Source: Nocardia brasiliensis (lineage in GTDB: Bacteria; Actinomycetota; Actinomycetes; Mycobacteriales; Mycobacteriaceae). From it: DNA of 64,000 bases. The notes under the pieces were generated by a model, which was not told the DNA's origin, searched no databases, and saw nothing but the letters and a program-made list of their open reading frames with translations. The stretch lies in NCBI RefSeq assembly GCF_011801125.1, contig NZ_CP046171.1:6200001-6264000 (forward strand), given 5' to 3'. The translations under genes and the position numbers were made by a program. Every line of letters starts with the position of its first letter. Position 1 is the stretch's first letter. Positions 19,138 to 27,334 of the stretch are shown here, in pieces.

Positions 19138-19923
19138 TCAGCCTCGCAACCGGGCCAACGTCGCGTCGTGCAGGAGGCCGTTGGTGGCGATCGCGTCGCC
19201 GCCGTGCGGGCCGGGGGTGCCGTCCAGGGCGGTGAAGCGACCGCCTGCCTCGCGCACGAGGATGTCGAGTGCCGCCAGATCCCACAGGGACACTTCGGGT
19301 TCGGTGGCGATGTCGACGGCGCCCTCGGCGAGCAGGCAGTAGGTGAAGAAGTCGCCGTAGCCGCGCACCCGCCAGACGTCGTCGGTGAGGGCGAGGAAGT
19401 TGTCGCGCAGGCCGCGTTCGTGCCAGCCCGACAGACTGGAGAAGGCCAGGCTGGCGGCGTCGAGTTCGCCGACCGCCGAGACCGAGATCTGTTTCGGCGC
19501 TTCGGTGTCGACGCGATGCCAGGCGCCCGCGCCCGCCCCCGCCCACCAACGCCGCGACAGCGCGGGCGCGCTCACCACGCCGACCACCGGGACGCCGTCG
19601 TCCAGCAGCGAAATGAGGGTCGCCCAGATCGGCACGCCGCGCACGAAGTTCTTGGTGCCGTCGATCGGATCGATCACCCACTGCCTGCCCTCGAGCTCGA
19701 CGTCACCGCCGAACTCCTCCCCCAGCACCGCGTCGCTCGGGCGCTGCTCGGCCAGCACCTGCCGAATCGCCTGCTCCACCGCCAGATCCGCGTCCGACAC
19801 CGGTGTCAGATCCGGTTTCGCGTCGACCCGCAGGTCCAGCGCGCCGAACCGGGCCCGGGTGAGCGCGTCGGCCTCGTCGGCCAACCGCAGGGCGAGTTCC
19901 AGGTCAGAGGAGTAGTCAGCCAC
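19138..19923 (-). CDS. hisN: Histidinol-phosphatase, inositol-monophosphatase family
   Basis: 261 residues, GTG start. Metal-binding signatures of the IMPase superfamily: [24 protein letters not shown] and the C-terminal [19 protein letters not shown]. The sequence matches the actinobacterial HisN type (equivalent to Rv3137), which dephosphorylates histidinol phosphate in histidine synthesis, and less closely inositol monophosphatases. A role in histidine synthesis rests on that family recognition; no other his gene is nearby. Confidence 0.82.
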   Translation of the reverse strand: MADYSSDLELALRLADEADALTRARFGALDLRVDAKPDLTPVSDADLAVEQAIRQVLAEQRPSDAVLGEEFGGDVELEGRQWVIDPIDGTKNFVRGVPIWATLISLLDDGVPVVGVVSAPALSRRWWAGAGAGAWHRVDTEAPKQISVSAVGELDAASLAFSSLSGWHERGLRDNFLALTDDVWRVRGYGDFFTYCLLAEGAVDIATEPEVSLWDLAALDILVREAGGRFTALDGTPGPHGGDAIATNGLLHDATLARLRG

Positions 19924-19986
19924 GGACGCACCCTATCGGGCGCCGCCCCGCGGAGCGGCACACGGTGTGCGGCCGGTGCAGCGTGG

Positions 19987-20160
19987 CTATGCGACCGCGA
20001 CGGCACGGGCGGCGGTCAACGCCTCGGCCCACCACTGGAGTTGATCGAGCAGCGCGGTGGCCGCCGCGGCATGCTCCTGCGGTTCGCGCAACGCGCCCGC
20101 TCGTCGAAGAGACGCCGACGCGATGCACCACTCCGATGCCGGTCCGAGCCATAGTCGGGT
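19987..20160 (-). pseudogene. Possible C-terminal remnant of an FMN reductase-like gene
   Basis: A minus-strand frame ending in TAG at 19987-19989 reads ALREPQEHAAAATALLDQL then QWWAEALTAARA, which resembles the C-terminal helix of NADPH-dependent FMN reductases in actinomycetes. No start or flavodoxin-like core is present. The match is short and remembered, not computed, so treat this as a candidate gene scar beside the Doc module. Confidence 0.3.
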
Positions 20161-20175
20161 CCTTCGATTTCCTAC

Positions 20176-20550
20176 TCAACGGAAGCGCCGCAGTGCGTCA
20201 GCGATCTTGTCTATCTCTTCCAGCTCGCCAGTCGCGATCGAGATCACGAGCCGCTCCTGCACGTCGGTGTCCACGTTCAACCGAATCCCGTTGATATCCA
20301 AGAACGTGACTGTGGACAGCCACGCGGTGCGCTTGTTCCCGTCCACGAACGAATGATTCCGGCACAGCGATTGCAGCAATGCTGCGGCCTTGTCGAACAG
20401 GTCCGGATAAGCGTCTTCGCCGAATGCACTCGCACCAGGACGGAAGATCGCGGATTGCAGCAATCCAAGGTCGCGGACCTGAGCATTGCCCTCCATCACG
20501 AGTTCGTCGGCGATCCACACCACGTCCTCGAGATCGAGGTATTCGATCAC
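20176..20550 (-). CDS. doc: Doc-type toxin of the Fic/Doc superfamily
   Basis: 124 residues, GTG start. The Doc motif HSFVDGNKRTAW (about residues 66-77) matches HxFx(D/N)xNKR, the form found in death-on-curing toxins, which phosphorylate EF-Tu instead of adenylylating. The N-terminal YLDLEDVVWIADEL and mid LLQSAIFRPGASAFG segments also fit. The start overlaps the stop of the upstream ribbon-helix-helix gene by four bases (GTGA), the normal antitoxin-first order. Confidence 0.9.
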   Translation of the reverse strand: MIEYLDLEDVVWIADELVMEGNAQVRDLGLLQSAIFRPGASAFGEDAYPDLFDKAAALLQSLCRNHSFVDGNKRTAWLSTVTFLDINGIRLNVDTDVQERLVISIATGELEEIDKIADALRRFR

Positions 20551-20750
20551 TTCAACCGCTCCATGAGCTCAGCGAACCGAGCCGCCTGCGTGGTCGCGGA
20601 CTTACGAACCCGGTCACGGTGAGCGTGGCGCTCCACGTATTCAGCGACAGCCTTGTTCACGATCTGGTTCATGCTCGCCCCTTCCACTTTGGCTTGCTTG
20701 GCCAAGCTGGTCTCGTTGTCTTCGGTCAATCGGATCGGCATACCCACCAA
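20547..20750 (-). CDS. Ribbon-helix-helix antitoxin partner of Doc
   Basis: 67 residues. MPIRLTEDNETSLAKQAKVEGASMNQIVNKAVAEYVERH is an Arc/MetJ-type ribbon-helix-helix: one strand then two helices, suited to dimeric DNA binding and autorepression. The basic C-terminal tail (about residues 40-67) should bind the toxin. This Doc has an RHH antitoxin and not a Phd-fold one, a pairing seen in actinobacteria. Start MVGMPIRL or the internal Met (MPIRL) are both possible. Confidence 0.85.
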   Translation of the reverse strand: MVGMPIRLTEDNETSLAKQAKVEGASMNQIVNKAVAEYVERHAHRDRVRKSATTQAARFAELMERLK

Positions 20751-20876
20751 GGTACCATTGTGGTACCATATCTGCTACGTGGTCCACCGCATTCACTACG
20801 CATTCATGAGCAGGCCTGGACCAGCAGGGATCAGCGACCGGTTATCAGGCTCTCCACACTCCATAACGACCTATAG

Positions 20877-21125
20877 CCTGAAGGAATATCCCAGGGACCC
20901 GAGTTCACCGAGCGGGTCGCGACCGTACCGAGTCTCCCGTCCGCCACCGGCATCACCCGATTCGTGCATCCCGAGGCCGGCGCGCTGCGGCTGGCCTACG
21001 AAACCCTGGAACTGTCCGCCGACGACGATCAGAGCCTGATCGTGCACCTGCCCGCCGATGACGCGACGGCGACCGCCCTGGACGCCATGACCGGCCGCCG
21101 CCCCGGCGCCTTGCGCGCGGTCTGA
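20877..21125 (+). pseudogene. C-terminal remnant of an XRE/MmyB-type regulator
   Basis: The frame opens after a TAG (20874-20876) and ends in TGA at 21125. It reads VATVPSLPSATGITRFVHPE then AGALRLAYETLELSADD and QSLIVHLPADDATATALDAM, which looks like the end of the MmyB-like ligand-binding domain found behind HTH domains in actinobacterial regulators (compare HP-x-G-x-L-x-L-x-Y-E-x-L). The N-terminal HTH is missing and no start codon with a site is seen, so it is a fragment. Confidence 0.5.
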
Positions 21126-21216
21126 GCACCGCCGCACGAGCGCCGCTCCCCCGCACGACCCGGCACGGCCGCACTGCTGCTTCGACAGTGGCGCCGTACC
21201 AGTAGGCTTGAGCATC

Positions 21217-22332
21217 GTGCATCCTGACGTTTCCGCTGATCTCGCCGAACTCGACGCCACCCTCAAGACGGTCGAATCGGTCCTCGACATCGAGGAGCTG
21301 CGCCGACGTATCGACGAGCTCGAGCACCAAGCCGCAGACCCCGATTTGTGGAACGACCAGGACCACGCGCAGCAGGTCACCAGCGAGCTCTCGCACGCGC
21401 AGGGTGAGCTGCGCCGGGTCGAAGAATTACGCCAGCGCCTCGACGACCTCCCGGTGCTCTACGAGCTGGCCGAGGGCGAAGAGGGCGAGTCGCGAACCGC
21501 CGCGCTCGCCGACGCCGACGCCGAACGCGCCGCACTGCACGGTGACGTGGAGGCGATGGAGGTCCGCACCCTGCTGTCGGGCGAATACGACAAGCGCGAC
21601 GCGCTGGTCAACATCCGCTCGGGCGCGGGCGGCGTGGACGCCGCCGACTGGGCCGAGATGCTGATGCGCATGTACATCCGCTGGGCCGACCGGCACAAGT
21701 ACGCGGTCGAGGTCTACGACACCTCCTACGCCGAAGAGGCGGGCATCAAGAGCGCCACCTTCGCGGTGAAGACGCCTTACGCCTACGGCACGCTCTCGGT
21801 GGAGATGGGCACGCACCGCCTGGTGCGGATCAGCCCGTTCGACAACCAGGGCCGCCGCCAGACCTCCTTCGCCGAGGTCGAGGTGCTGCCCGTGGTCGAG
21901 ACCACCGACCACATCGAGATCCCGGAGGGCGAGGTGCGCGTCGACGTGTACCGCTCCTCCGGTCCCGGTGGCCAGAGCGTCAACACCACCGACTCTGCGG
22001 TGCGCTTGACCCACATCCCCACCGGCATCGTGGTCACCTGCCAGAACGAGAAATCCCAACTCCAGAACAAGATTTCGGCGATGCGGGTGTTGCAGGCCAA
22101 GCTGCTCGAGCGCAAGCGCCAGGAAGAGCGCGCCGAGATGGACGCGCTCAAGACCAACGAGGGCGCCTCCTGGGGCAACCAGATGCGCTCCTACGTGCTG
22201 CACCCGTACCAGATGGTCAAGGACCTGCGGACGAACTACGAGGTCAACAACCCCTCGGCGGTGCTCGACGGCGACATCGACGGGTTCATCGAATCGGGAA
22301 TCCGTTGGCGGATGCGCGAACAGGCCAGTTAA
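21217..22332 (+). CDS. prfB: Peptide chain release factor 2 (RF2)
   Basis: 371 residues from GTG ([16 protein letters not shown]). The RF2 anticodon-like tripeptide SPF is in [20 protein letters not shown], which recognises UGA/UAA, and the catalytic GGQ loop is in [20 protein letters not shown]. The reading frame is continuous: there is no in-frame UGA or CTTTGA frameshift site in the first 30 codons, unlike the autoregulated gene of Escherichia coli. It heads a block prfB-mscS-small ORF that in mycobacteria continues into ftsE-ftsX-smpB. Confidence 0.97.
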   Translation: MHPDVSADLAELDATLKTVESVLDIEELRRRIDELEHQAADPDLWNDQDHAQQVTSELSHAQGELRRVEELRQRLDDLPVLYELAEGEEGESRTAALADADAERAALHGDVEAMEVRTLLSGEYDKRDALVNIRSGAGGVDAADWAEMLMRMYIRWADRHKYAVEVYDTSYAEEAGIKSATFAVKTPYAYGTLSVEMGTHRLVRISPFDNQGRRQTSFAEVEVLPVVETTDHIEIPEGEVRVDVYRSSGPGGQSVNTTDSAVRLTHIPTGIVVTCQNEKSQLQNKISAMRVLQAKLLERKRQEERAEMDALKTNEGASWGNQMRSYVLHPYQMVKDLRTNYEVNNPSAVLDGDIDGFIESGIRWRMREQAS

Positions 22333-22441
22333 GTTCGCCCTTTTGGCGCATTAAGTCCGTCCGCTCGCGCGGAATGGGCGAGCAGACGCCGGTAACCTGG
22401 CTGGCGTGCGTCCAGTCGGTAGTTCCCTCGAGGTGTTGACC

Positions 22442-23287
22442 ATGCCACTCGCGACGACCTCGGAGACCACGAACTGGTTGCGTTCCAATGGTCTCGAGAT
22501 CGTGCTGCTGATTCTCGGCGCGGTGCTGTTCAGTCGATTCGCGACGTTCGTCCGGGATCGGATCACGCGCAAGATCGACGAGGGCTTCCGCGGCGGTGAC
22601 GCGCTGGTGCGGTCCGAGGCGGCCAAGCACCGGCACGCACTGGCCCAGGTGGTCACCTGGGTGGTGCTGACCATCGTCTATGTGCTGGTCGGCATGGAGG
22701 TGCTACGCAGGCTCGGGTTCGCGATCACCGGATTGGTCGCGCCCGCCGCGGTACTCGGCGCCGCGCTCGGTTTCGGCGCGCAACGCATCGTGCAGGACAT
22801 CCTGGCCGGATTCTTCTTGATCACCGAGCGCCAGTACGGCTTCGGTGACGTAGTTCGCATCGCGGTGACTGGCTCCTCGGAGATCGCCGAGGGTACCGTC
22901 GAGGACGTCACGTTGCGGATCACCACATTGCGCAACTCGGACGGTGAAGTGATCACCGTGCCCAACGGACAGATCGTGAAAGTGACGAATCTGTCGAAGG
23001 ATTGGGCTCGCGCGGCGATCGACGTACCGGCGCCCGCGAGCGCCGATATCACCAGGATCAACGAGATCCTGCACGAGGTCGGTACAAAGGCGTACGAAGA
23101 CGCTCGGCTGAAGCCACTGCTCCTCGACGAGCCCTCCGTGATGGGCGTCGAGGATCTGACCGTTGACCAGATGAACATCCGAATGGTTGCCCGCACCCTG
23201 CCGGGCAAGCAATTCGAAGTCGGACGCGAACTGCGGGTACGAGTAGCCGCGGCTTTGCGCCGGGAGGGTATCAGTGAGACCACGTAG
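22442..23287 (+). CDS. Small-conductance mechanosensitive channel family (MscS-like)
   Basis: 281 residues. Two or three transmembrane segments in the first 110 residues, then the pore-lining TM3 motif APAAVLGAALGFGAQRIVQDILAGFF, and the beta-domain opening ERQYGFGDVVRI..GTVEDVTLRITTLR..GEVITVPNGQI, all diagnostic for MscS. It should release solutes on hypo-osmotic shock. It corresponds in position to the mycobacterial gene between prfB and ftsE (Rv3104c). The ATG at 22442 was chosen as the first Met before the hydrophobic region. Confidence 0.92.
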   Translation: MPLATTSETTNWLRSNGLEIVLLILGAVLFSRFATFVRDRITRKIDEGFRGGDALVRSEAAKHRHALAQVVTWVVLTIVYVLVGMEVLRRLGFAITGLVAPAAVLGAALGFGAQRIVQDILAGFFLITERQYGFGDVVRIAVTGSSEIAEGTVEDVTLRITTLRNSDGEVITVPNGQIVKVTNLSKDWARAAIDVPAPASADITRINEILHEVGTKAYEDARLKPLLLDEPSVMGVEDLTVDQMNIRMVARTLPGKQFEVGRELRVRVAAALRREGISETT

Positions 23288-23498
23288 AACCATCTCGCTC
23301 TTGAAGGAGTCGGTGCGACCCAGCACGCTGCTGAAGGAGTCGGTACGACCGCGACGTTCCACCGCGATGCTGATGGCGGCGTGGGTCGGGACCCTCGTGC
23401 TGTACCTGTTCGTCAAGCCCGACGCGGTACCGTCGCGCCCGGAACCGCTGAACACCGTTCCGGCAGCGGTGAATCCGGCGGTCGCGCCGCCGCGCTGA
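23274..23498 (+). CDS. Small proline-rich single-span membrane protein
   Basis: 74 residues, GTG start overlapping the mscS stop by 14 bases. One transmembrane segment (MLMAAWVGTLVLYLFV, about residues 32-47) and a proline-rich extracytoplasmic tail. The N-terminal cytoplasmic part contains a tandem duplication of LLKESVRP encoded by a 24-base direct repeat at about 23292-23352. By position it corresponds to the proline-rich membrane gene between the MscS-like gene and ftsE in mycobacteria (Rv3103c). Confidence 0.7.
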   Translation: MRPRRTISLLKESVRPSTLLKESVRPRRSTAMLMAAWVGTLVLYLFVKPDAVPSRPEPLNTVPAAVNPAVAPPR

Positions 23499-23508
23499 GC
23501 GCGCGGAT

Positions 23509-24132
23509 TCAGGACGGGTCGCCGAGCACCCGGACGCACATGTCGGCGCACTCCGCGGCGAGTTCAGCCGCGGTCAGGTCGAGCGTGTGGTCCAGCCAGC
23601 CCTCGATGAGTTGATTGACGCCGCCGGTGATGAACAGCGCCGCGCGGCGCAGCCGGGCCGGGTCGGGCGTGACGCCCAGGGCGATGGGCGCGTGCTCGAC
23701 GACGAGGTCGGCGATCATCGTGAGCACGTCGTGTCGCCGCCGCACCAGCGCCGGGAGGTCGCCGGGATCGCTGGCGACGATGCGGTAGATGTGCCGATCG
23801 CCCGCGACGGCCTCCAGAAACGCCTGGAGCGCGGCGCGGAGCCGGTTCTCTGGCGTCCCGGCGCTGGACACTCCGGCTTGGACGAGCGTCGCCAGCAGTT
23901 GATCCCGGACCTCGTCGGCGACCGCGGCCAGTAGTTCCTCGCGGTTGGCAAAGTGCTCGTAGAAGTACCGATCGGTGAGCCCCGCCGTCTTGCACACGCC
24001 GCGGACGGTGACCGCGGCGATCCCGGATTCGCCCCAGGTCGTGCGGGCCGCGGCGAGCAGCCGGGCACGCCGCTCGGCGCTGCGGTCGGCCGCGCTGACA
24101 CCGCCGTAGCTGCGCAGGGCCTGATTCGTCAT
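23509..24132 (-). CDS. TetR family regulator of the carotenoid oxygenase gene
   Basis: 207 residues from the ATG of MTNQALRSYGG. HTH at about residues 20-60: LLAAARTTWGESGIAAVTVRGVCKTAGLTDRYFYEHFANREELLAAV. The ligand domain is a longer TetR_C-type helical region. It is divergent from the carotenoid oxygenase gene and the 89-base gap contains palindromes suitable as its operators, so local repression of both genes is likely. Confidence 0.9.
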   Translation of the reverse strand: MTNQALRSYGGVSAADRSAERRARLLAAARTTWGESGIAAVTVRGVCKTAGLTDRYFYEHFANREELLAAVADEVRDQLLATLVQAGVSSAGTPENRLRAALQAFLEAVAGDRHIYRIVASDPGDLPALVRRRHDVLTMIADLVVEHAPIALGVTPDPARLRRAALFITGGVNQLIEGWLDHTLDLTAAELAAECADMCVRVLGDPS

Positions 24133-24171
24133 TGACAACACTCTAGGCGGACTCCTACATTTGCGGACATA

Positions 24172-24196
24172 CGTCATCAGATGACAGTCGTCATCA
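24172..24196. promoter_or_regulatory. Overlapping palindromic operators between TetR and carotenoid oxygenase genes
   Basis: GTCATC-A-GATGAC (24173-24185) overlaps GATGAC-AGTC-GTCATC (24180-24195). The three GTCATC/GATGAC half-sites form two inverted repeats that share an arm, as expected for cooperative binding of two TetR dimers. The sites lie 26 bases before the oxygenase start. Confidence 0.6.
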
Positions 24197-24221
24197 GATT
24201 TGCGATTCAAGGGAGAATCCG

Positions 24222-25661
24222 ATGACCACAGCACACCGCCCCGCCGCCTACCGTCAGGTCACCGCACCGCTGCTCGACGAGTTCGACTACCGCCTCACCC
24301 GGATCGACGGGCAGCTGCCGAAGGAGCTCCAGGGCACGCTGTATCGCATCGGACCGGGCAAGCATCAGGTCGGACGTTCGTTGCTACACAACGTGTTCGA
24401 CGGCGACGGGATGATTTCGCAGTTCGTGCTCGACGGATCGTCGGTGCGGGTGCGCAATCGCTATGTCCGCACCAGGCATTTCGAGCACGGGCAGCGCTCG
24501 GATCGGATCCGCTACCGCGGTGTCGGCGGGCAGATCCCGGGCGGCCCACTGGCCAATATCGGCAGGCTCCCGGCCAACGTGGCCAACACCAACATCGTCG
24601 ACTATGCCGGTGGGCTGCTCGCGCTCTGGGAGCTGGGCAACCCGCACCGTATCGACCCGGACACCCTGGACACATTGGGCCCCACCGATTTCGAGGGACG
24701 GCTCGGCTTCCTCGGCGCGTTCTCCGCCCACCCGAAATGGGATCCCACCACCGGCGAGATGTACAACTTCGGCCTGGACATCCTGCCCACTCCGCGCATC
24801 CGCACCTATCGCGTCGACCGAGCCGGACGGCTGCACCGGCTCGCGACGATCCCGCTGCTCGATCTGCCGTGGAATCACGACTTCGCGCTCACCGCACGGT
24901 ATCTGGTGTTCGTCCTCGATCCGATCCTGCCCGACATCCCCAAGCTCGCGCTGGCCACCCATTCGTTCATCGACTCGCTCGAATTCAAGCGCGCCAAGGG
25001 AACTCGTTTTCTGCTCGTGCCGAAGCACGGGGGCAGGCCACGGATCGTCGAGCACGAGGCACTGCTGCACGTGCACCTCACCAACGCCTACGACGACGGC
25101 GACGACGTGGTCGTCGAACTGGTACGCCTGGATACCGAGTGGGACTCGTTCCGTCGCATGACCGGCATGGTCAATCGCGCCGACGCCGCGGCACCCCAGT
25201 TCCCGGACTCCCGACTGATGCAGTACCGGATCACCAAGGGCGGCACGGTCATCGAACGCCAACTCACCGACCGTTCCGGCGAGTTCCCGCAGTACGACTG
25301 GCGGCGCGGTACCCGCGAACACCGCTACAGCTACCTCGCCGGCGCGGGCGGGCCCGCCGGAGTGTTCAACTCGATCGTCAAGGTCGATCACCACACCGGC
25401 GCGGTGCGCAGCTGCGAGCTGGGCGCGAGCTCGGTCGGCGAGCCGCTGTTCGTCCCCCGCGCCAGAGACTCCGCCGAAGACGACGGCTGGCTGCTCGCGC
25501 TCAATCACGAGCTCACCGAAAACCGTTCACAGCTGCTGATTCTGGACGCTCGCGACCCCGAGCGCGGACCGCTGGCCACCGCGTGGCTCGACCACCACAT
25601 CCCCTGGGGTTTTCACGGCACGTTCACCCACCGCGTCGCCGACCCCGGGCCGATGGCCTGA
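24222..25661 (+). CDS. Carotenoid cleavage oxygenase family protein
   Basis: 479 residues; ATG behind AAGGGAGA. The family's seven-bladed propeller with four iron-binding histidines is visible: FSAHPKWDPTTGEMYNFG, DLPWNHDFALTARYLVF, HVHLTNAYDDGDDVVVEL and WGFHGTFTHRV. Opening segments RIDGQLPKELQGTLYRIGPGK and HNVFDGDGMISQF are typical. Enzymes of this family cleave conjugated double bonds in carotenoids, apocarotenoids, stilbenes or lignin-derived styrenes; the substrate here is open. It stands as a single gene controlled by the divergent TetR, with no carotenoid synthesis genes in the window. Confidence 0.92.
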   Translation: MTTAHRPAAYRQVTAPLLDEFDYRLTRIDGQLPKELQGTLYRIGPGKHQVGRSLLHNVFDGDGMISQFVLDGSSVRVRNRYVRTRHFEHGQRSDRIRYRGVGGQIPGGPLANIGRLPANVANTNIVDYAGGLLALWELGNPHRIDPDTLDTLGPTDFEGRLGFLGAFSAHPKWDPTTGEMYNFGLDILPTPRIRTYRVDRAGRLHRLATIPLLDLPWNHDFALTARYLVFVLDPILPDIPKLALATHSFIDSLEFKRAKGTRFLLVPKHGGRPRIVEHEALLHVHLTNAYDDGDDVVVELVRLDTEWDSFRRMTGMVNRADAAAPQFPDSRLMQYRITKGGTVIERQLTDRSGEFPQYDWRRGTREHRYSYLAGAGGPAGVFNSIVKVDHHTGAVRSCELGASSVGEPLFVPRARDSAEDDGWLLALNHELTENRSQLLILDARDPERGPLATAWLDHHIPWGFHGTFTHRVADPGPMA

Positions 25662-25713
25662 CGATCGACCGCATCAAATCGAACAAGGGTTCGACTCGAG
25701 GTATCGTCGGCCC

Positions 25714-25965
25714 ATGTCACAACCTTCGCGCCGGGAGTGGGCGACGTGGAATCTGGAGCAGGTCCGTGACCAGCTGCTCGACGCGGCGGCATTCGGCAAG
25801 CGGCTGACGCCCGAGCACCTCGAGCACGCGGCCGGGCGGATCGGCGCGAGCCTGCGGGTATTCCAGGAGCTGACCCGCGGCGGACCGGATTTCGGCGCGA
25901 TCGCGGGACGGGGCTGCACCGGACGCGGGCAACTCGGCCCGCGGGGCGAATCGCCGGATCGATAG
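25714..25965 (+). CDS. Small hypothetical protein
   Basis: 83 residues. The first 55 residues (WATWNLEQVRDQLLDAAAFGKRLTPEHLEHAAGRIGASL) look like an ordinary charged helical protein; the last 28 are low-complexity Gly/Arg-rich, which may mean the true C-terminus was lost. It lies about 50 bases left of the IS481 element. No family recognised, and coding status is moderate. Confidence 0.45.
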   Translation: MSQPSRREWATWNLEQVRDQLLDAAAFGKRLTPEHLEHAAGRIGASLRVFQELTRGGPDFGAIAGRGCTGRGQLGPRGESPDR

Positions 25966-26017
25966 CGACCGGATCGCACAGGTGCCTGCGTGCTCCCGTG
26001 GACCGAGCCCGCCAAGC

Positions 26018-26023
26018 GCTAGG
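26018..26023. repeat. Left target-site duplication of IS481 element (GCTAGG)
   Basis: GCTAGG directly precedes the left TGT end and is repeated right after the ACA end at 27138-27143, a 6-bp direct repeat as expected for IS481 insertion. Complement of its CTA provides the TAG stop of the transposase. Confidence 0.85.
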
Positions 26024-27017
26024 TGTATGAGGCCATGACGTTGGTGACGCCGGTTCGGAGGCGGCTCGCTGGTGGCCGGTTTCCAGCGGCCGAGTGTGGT
26101 CGATGATAGTTGTAGTGGATGTTCCAGATCTGCAGCGCCTGCTGGCGCTGCAGATCTGAAGTCCACTCGCGGGCGTAGAGGAATTCCTCGGCCAGGATCC
26201 GGTTGTAACGCTCGACCTTGCCGTTGTGCCGCGGTGTGTAGGGCGTGATCCGCTGATGGCGGGCACCGAGGAGCACCTTCGCGAAGTCGCGGGCTTTGTA
26301 GCAGGCACCGTTGTCGGTGACGATCCGTTCGATGCTGGTGATGCCGTGAGCGGCGAAAAATGCCCGGGCCCGGAACACGAAACCGATTGCCGTGACTGCT
26401 TTCTCGTCCGGCAAGGCTTCTGTGTAGGCCAGCCTCGAGTAGCCGTCGACAGCGGTGTGAAGGAACACGTAACCGGGCCTGCAACGTTTGTTCGCCGCGC
26501 GGGCGGCTTTGTCCTGGGCCGATCCTCGACCGTGGATGCGCCAGCCGCCGCCGTCGGGGATCTTTCCGACCTTCTTGATATCGATGTGGACCATATGGCC
26601 TGGTCGGCGGGCGATGATCCGGCGCGGGGCCCGGTTCGGTTCACCGTTGGGGTCCAGAAACCGGCGTCGGTTCAGCCCGAGCCGGACCAGGTGCCGGCCC
26701 ACGGTCCGCACCGAGATCCGGGTGCCTTCGGCTGCCAGTTCAAGTGAGATCCGGCGAGCGGACCATTTCCTGGTCCGGCGCAACAGTTCGATCCGGGCCA
26801 CCACCTGCACTGGCGTGGCCGATGGTGACAGATGCGGGGCGCTGGACCGGTCGAGGAGCCCGAGCTCGCCGTGCTGACGAAATCTGTTGACCCACTTCGA
26901 CGCACATCGGCGGGAGATGCCCATCTCGGCGGCGACATGGGCGATCGGGCGGGTCCGGCAGCGGTCCACGAGCCGGTGGCGGCCCTCGACAGTCAACGGG
27001 GCATTACGGTGAGACAC
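26019..27017 (-). CDS. IS481 family transposase
   Basis: 332 residues. N-terminal HTH (GRHRLVDRCRTRPIAHVAAEMGISRRCASKWVNRFR) and a DDE integrase core: HIDIKKVGKIPDGGG (Asp), IVTDNGACYKARDF (Asp) and PRHNGKVERYNRILAEEF (Glu), all intact, so the element may be active. The ORF runs through the left terminal repeat: codon ACC straddles the element boundary and the TAG stop lies entirely in the flanking target duplication. ATG follows no unusual feature. The transposase reads away from ftsE. Confidence 0.95.
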   Translation of the reverse strand: MSHRNAPLTVEGRHRLVDRCRTRPIAHVAAEMGISRRCASKWVNRFRQHGELGLLDRSSAPHLSPSATPVQVVARIELLRRTRKWSARRISLELAAEGTRISVRTVGRHLVRLGLNRRRFLDPNGEPNRAPRRIIARRPGHMVHIDIKKVGKIPDGGGWRIHGRGSAQDKAARAANKRCRPGYVFLHTAVDGYSRLAYTEALPDEKAVTAIGFVFRARAFFAAHGITSIERIVTDNGACYKARDFAKVLLGARHQRITPYTPRHNGKVERYNRILAEEFLYAREWTSDLQRQQALQIWNIHYNYHRPHSAAGNRPPASRLRTGVTNVMASYT

Positions 27018-27137
27018 GGCGGTTCTTTCGGTCGCGTGGCGGATGTGTGAGTTGGCGCTTCACATCCTGCCGCCGGAAGAACCGCCCCCTTTCAGCCCAC
27101 CCCACGCCCCGCGTCACCAACGTCACGACCCACAACA
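26024..27137 (-). mobile_element. IS481 family insertion sequence, complete
   Basis: 1114 bp bounded by imperfect inverted repeats of about 28 bp beginning TGT. The left end reads TGTATGAGGCCA then TGACGTTGGTGACGC; the right end on the complement reads TGTTGTGGGTCG then the same TGACGTTGGTGACGC. Flanked by GCTAGG duplications. One transposase gene. The insertion lies between the carotenoid oxygenase region and ftsE, about 190 bases before the ftsE start. Confidence 0.92.
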
Positions 27138-27143
27138 GCTAGG
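27138..27143. repeat. Right target-site duplication of IS481 element (GCTAGG)
   Basis: Direct copy of the hexamer at 26018-26023, adjoining the ACA right end of the element. Confidence 0.85.
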
Positions 27144-27334
27144 ATCGCTGGCGCGGGTTACCCCTGGTTAGCTGGAATTCGGCCGGTAGCACGCCACAAC
27201 CCCGACCAGAGCCGATGCCGACCGCTGCACACCGATGTACAGCTGTGCCACGATTGGAGCGAAATGCCCTGCCAGACAAGGCAACAGCCGCCGGATGGAC
27301 GATCGGGTCCGCGACACCCCGGTAGGGGGCGGAT

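Noticed and set aside
21217..21320. Programmed frameshift in prfB as in Escherichia coli
   Set aside because: The frame is continuous from the start codon and there is no in-frame UGA or CTTTGA slippery site.
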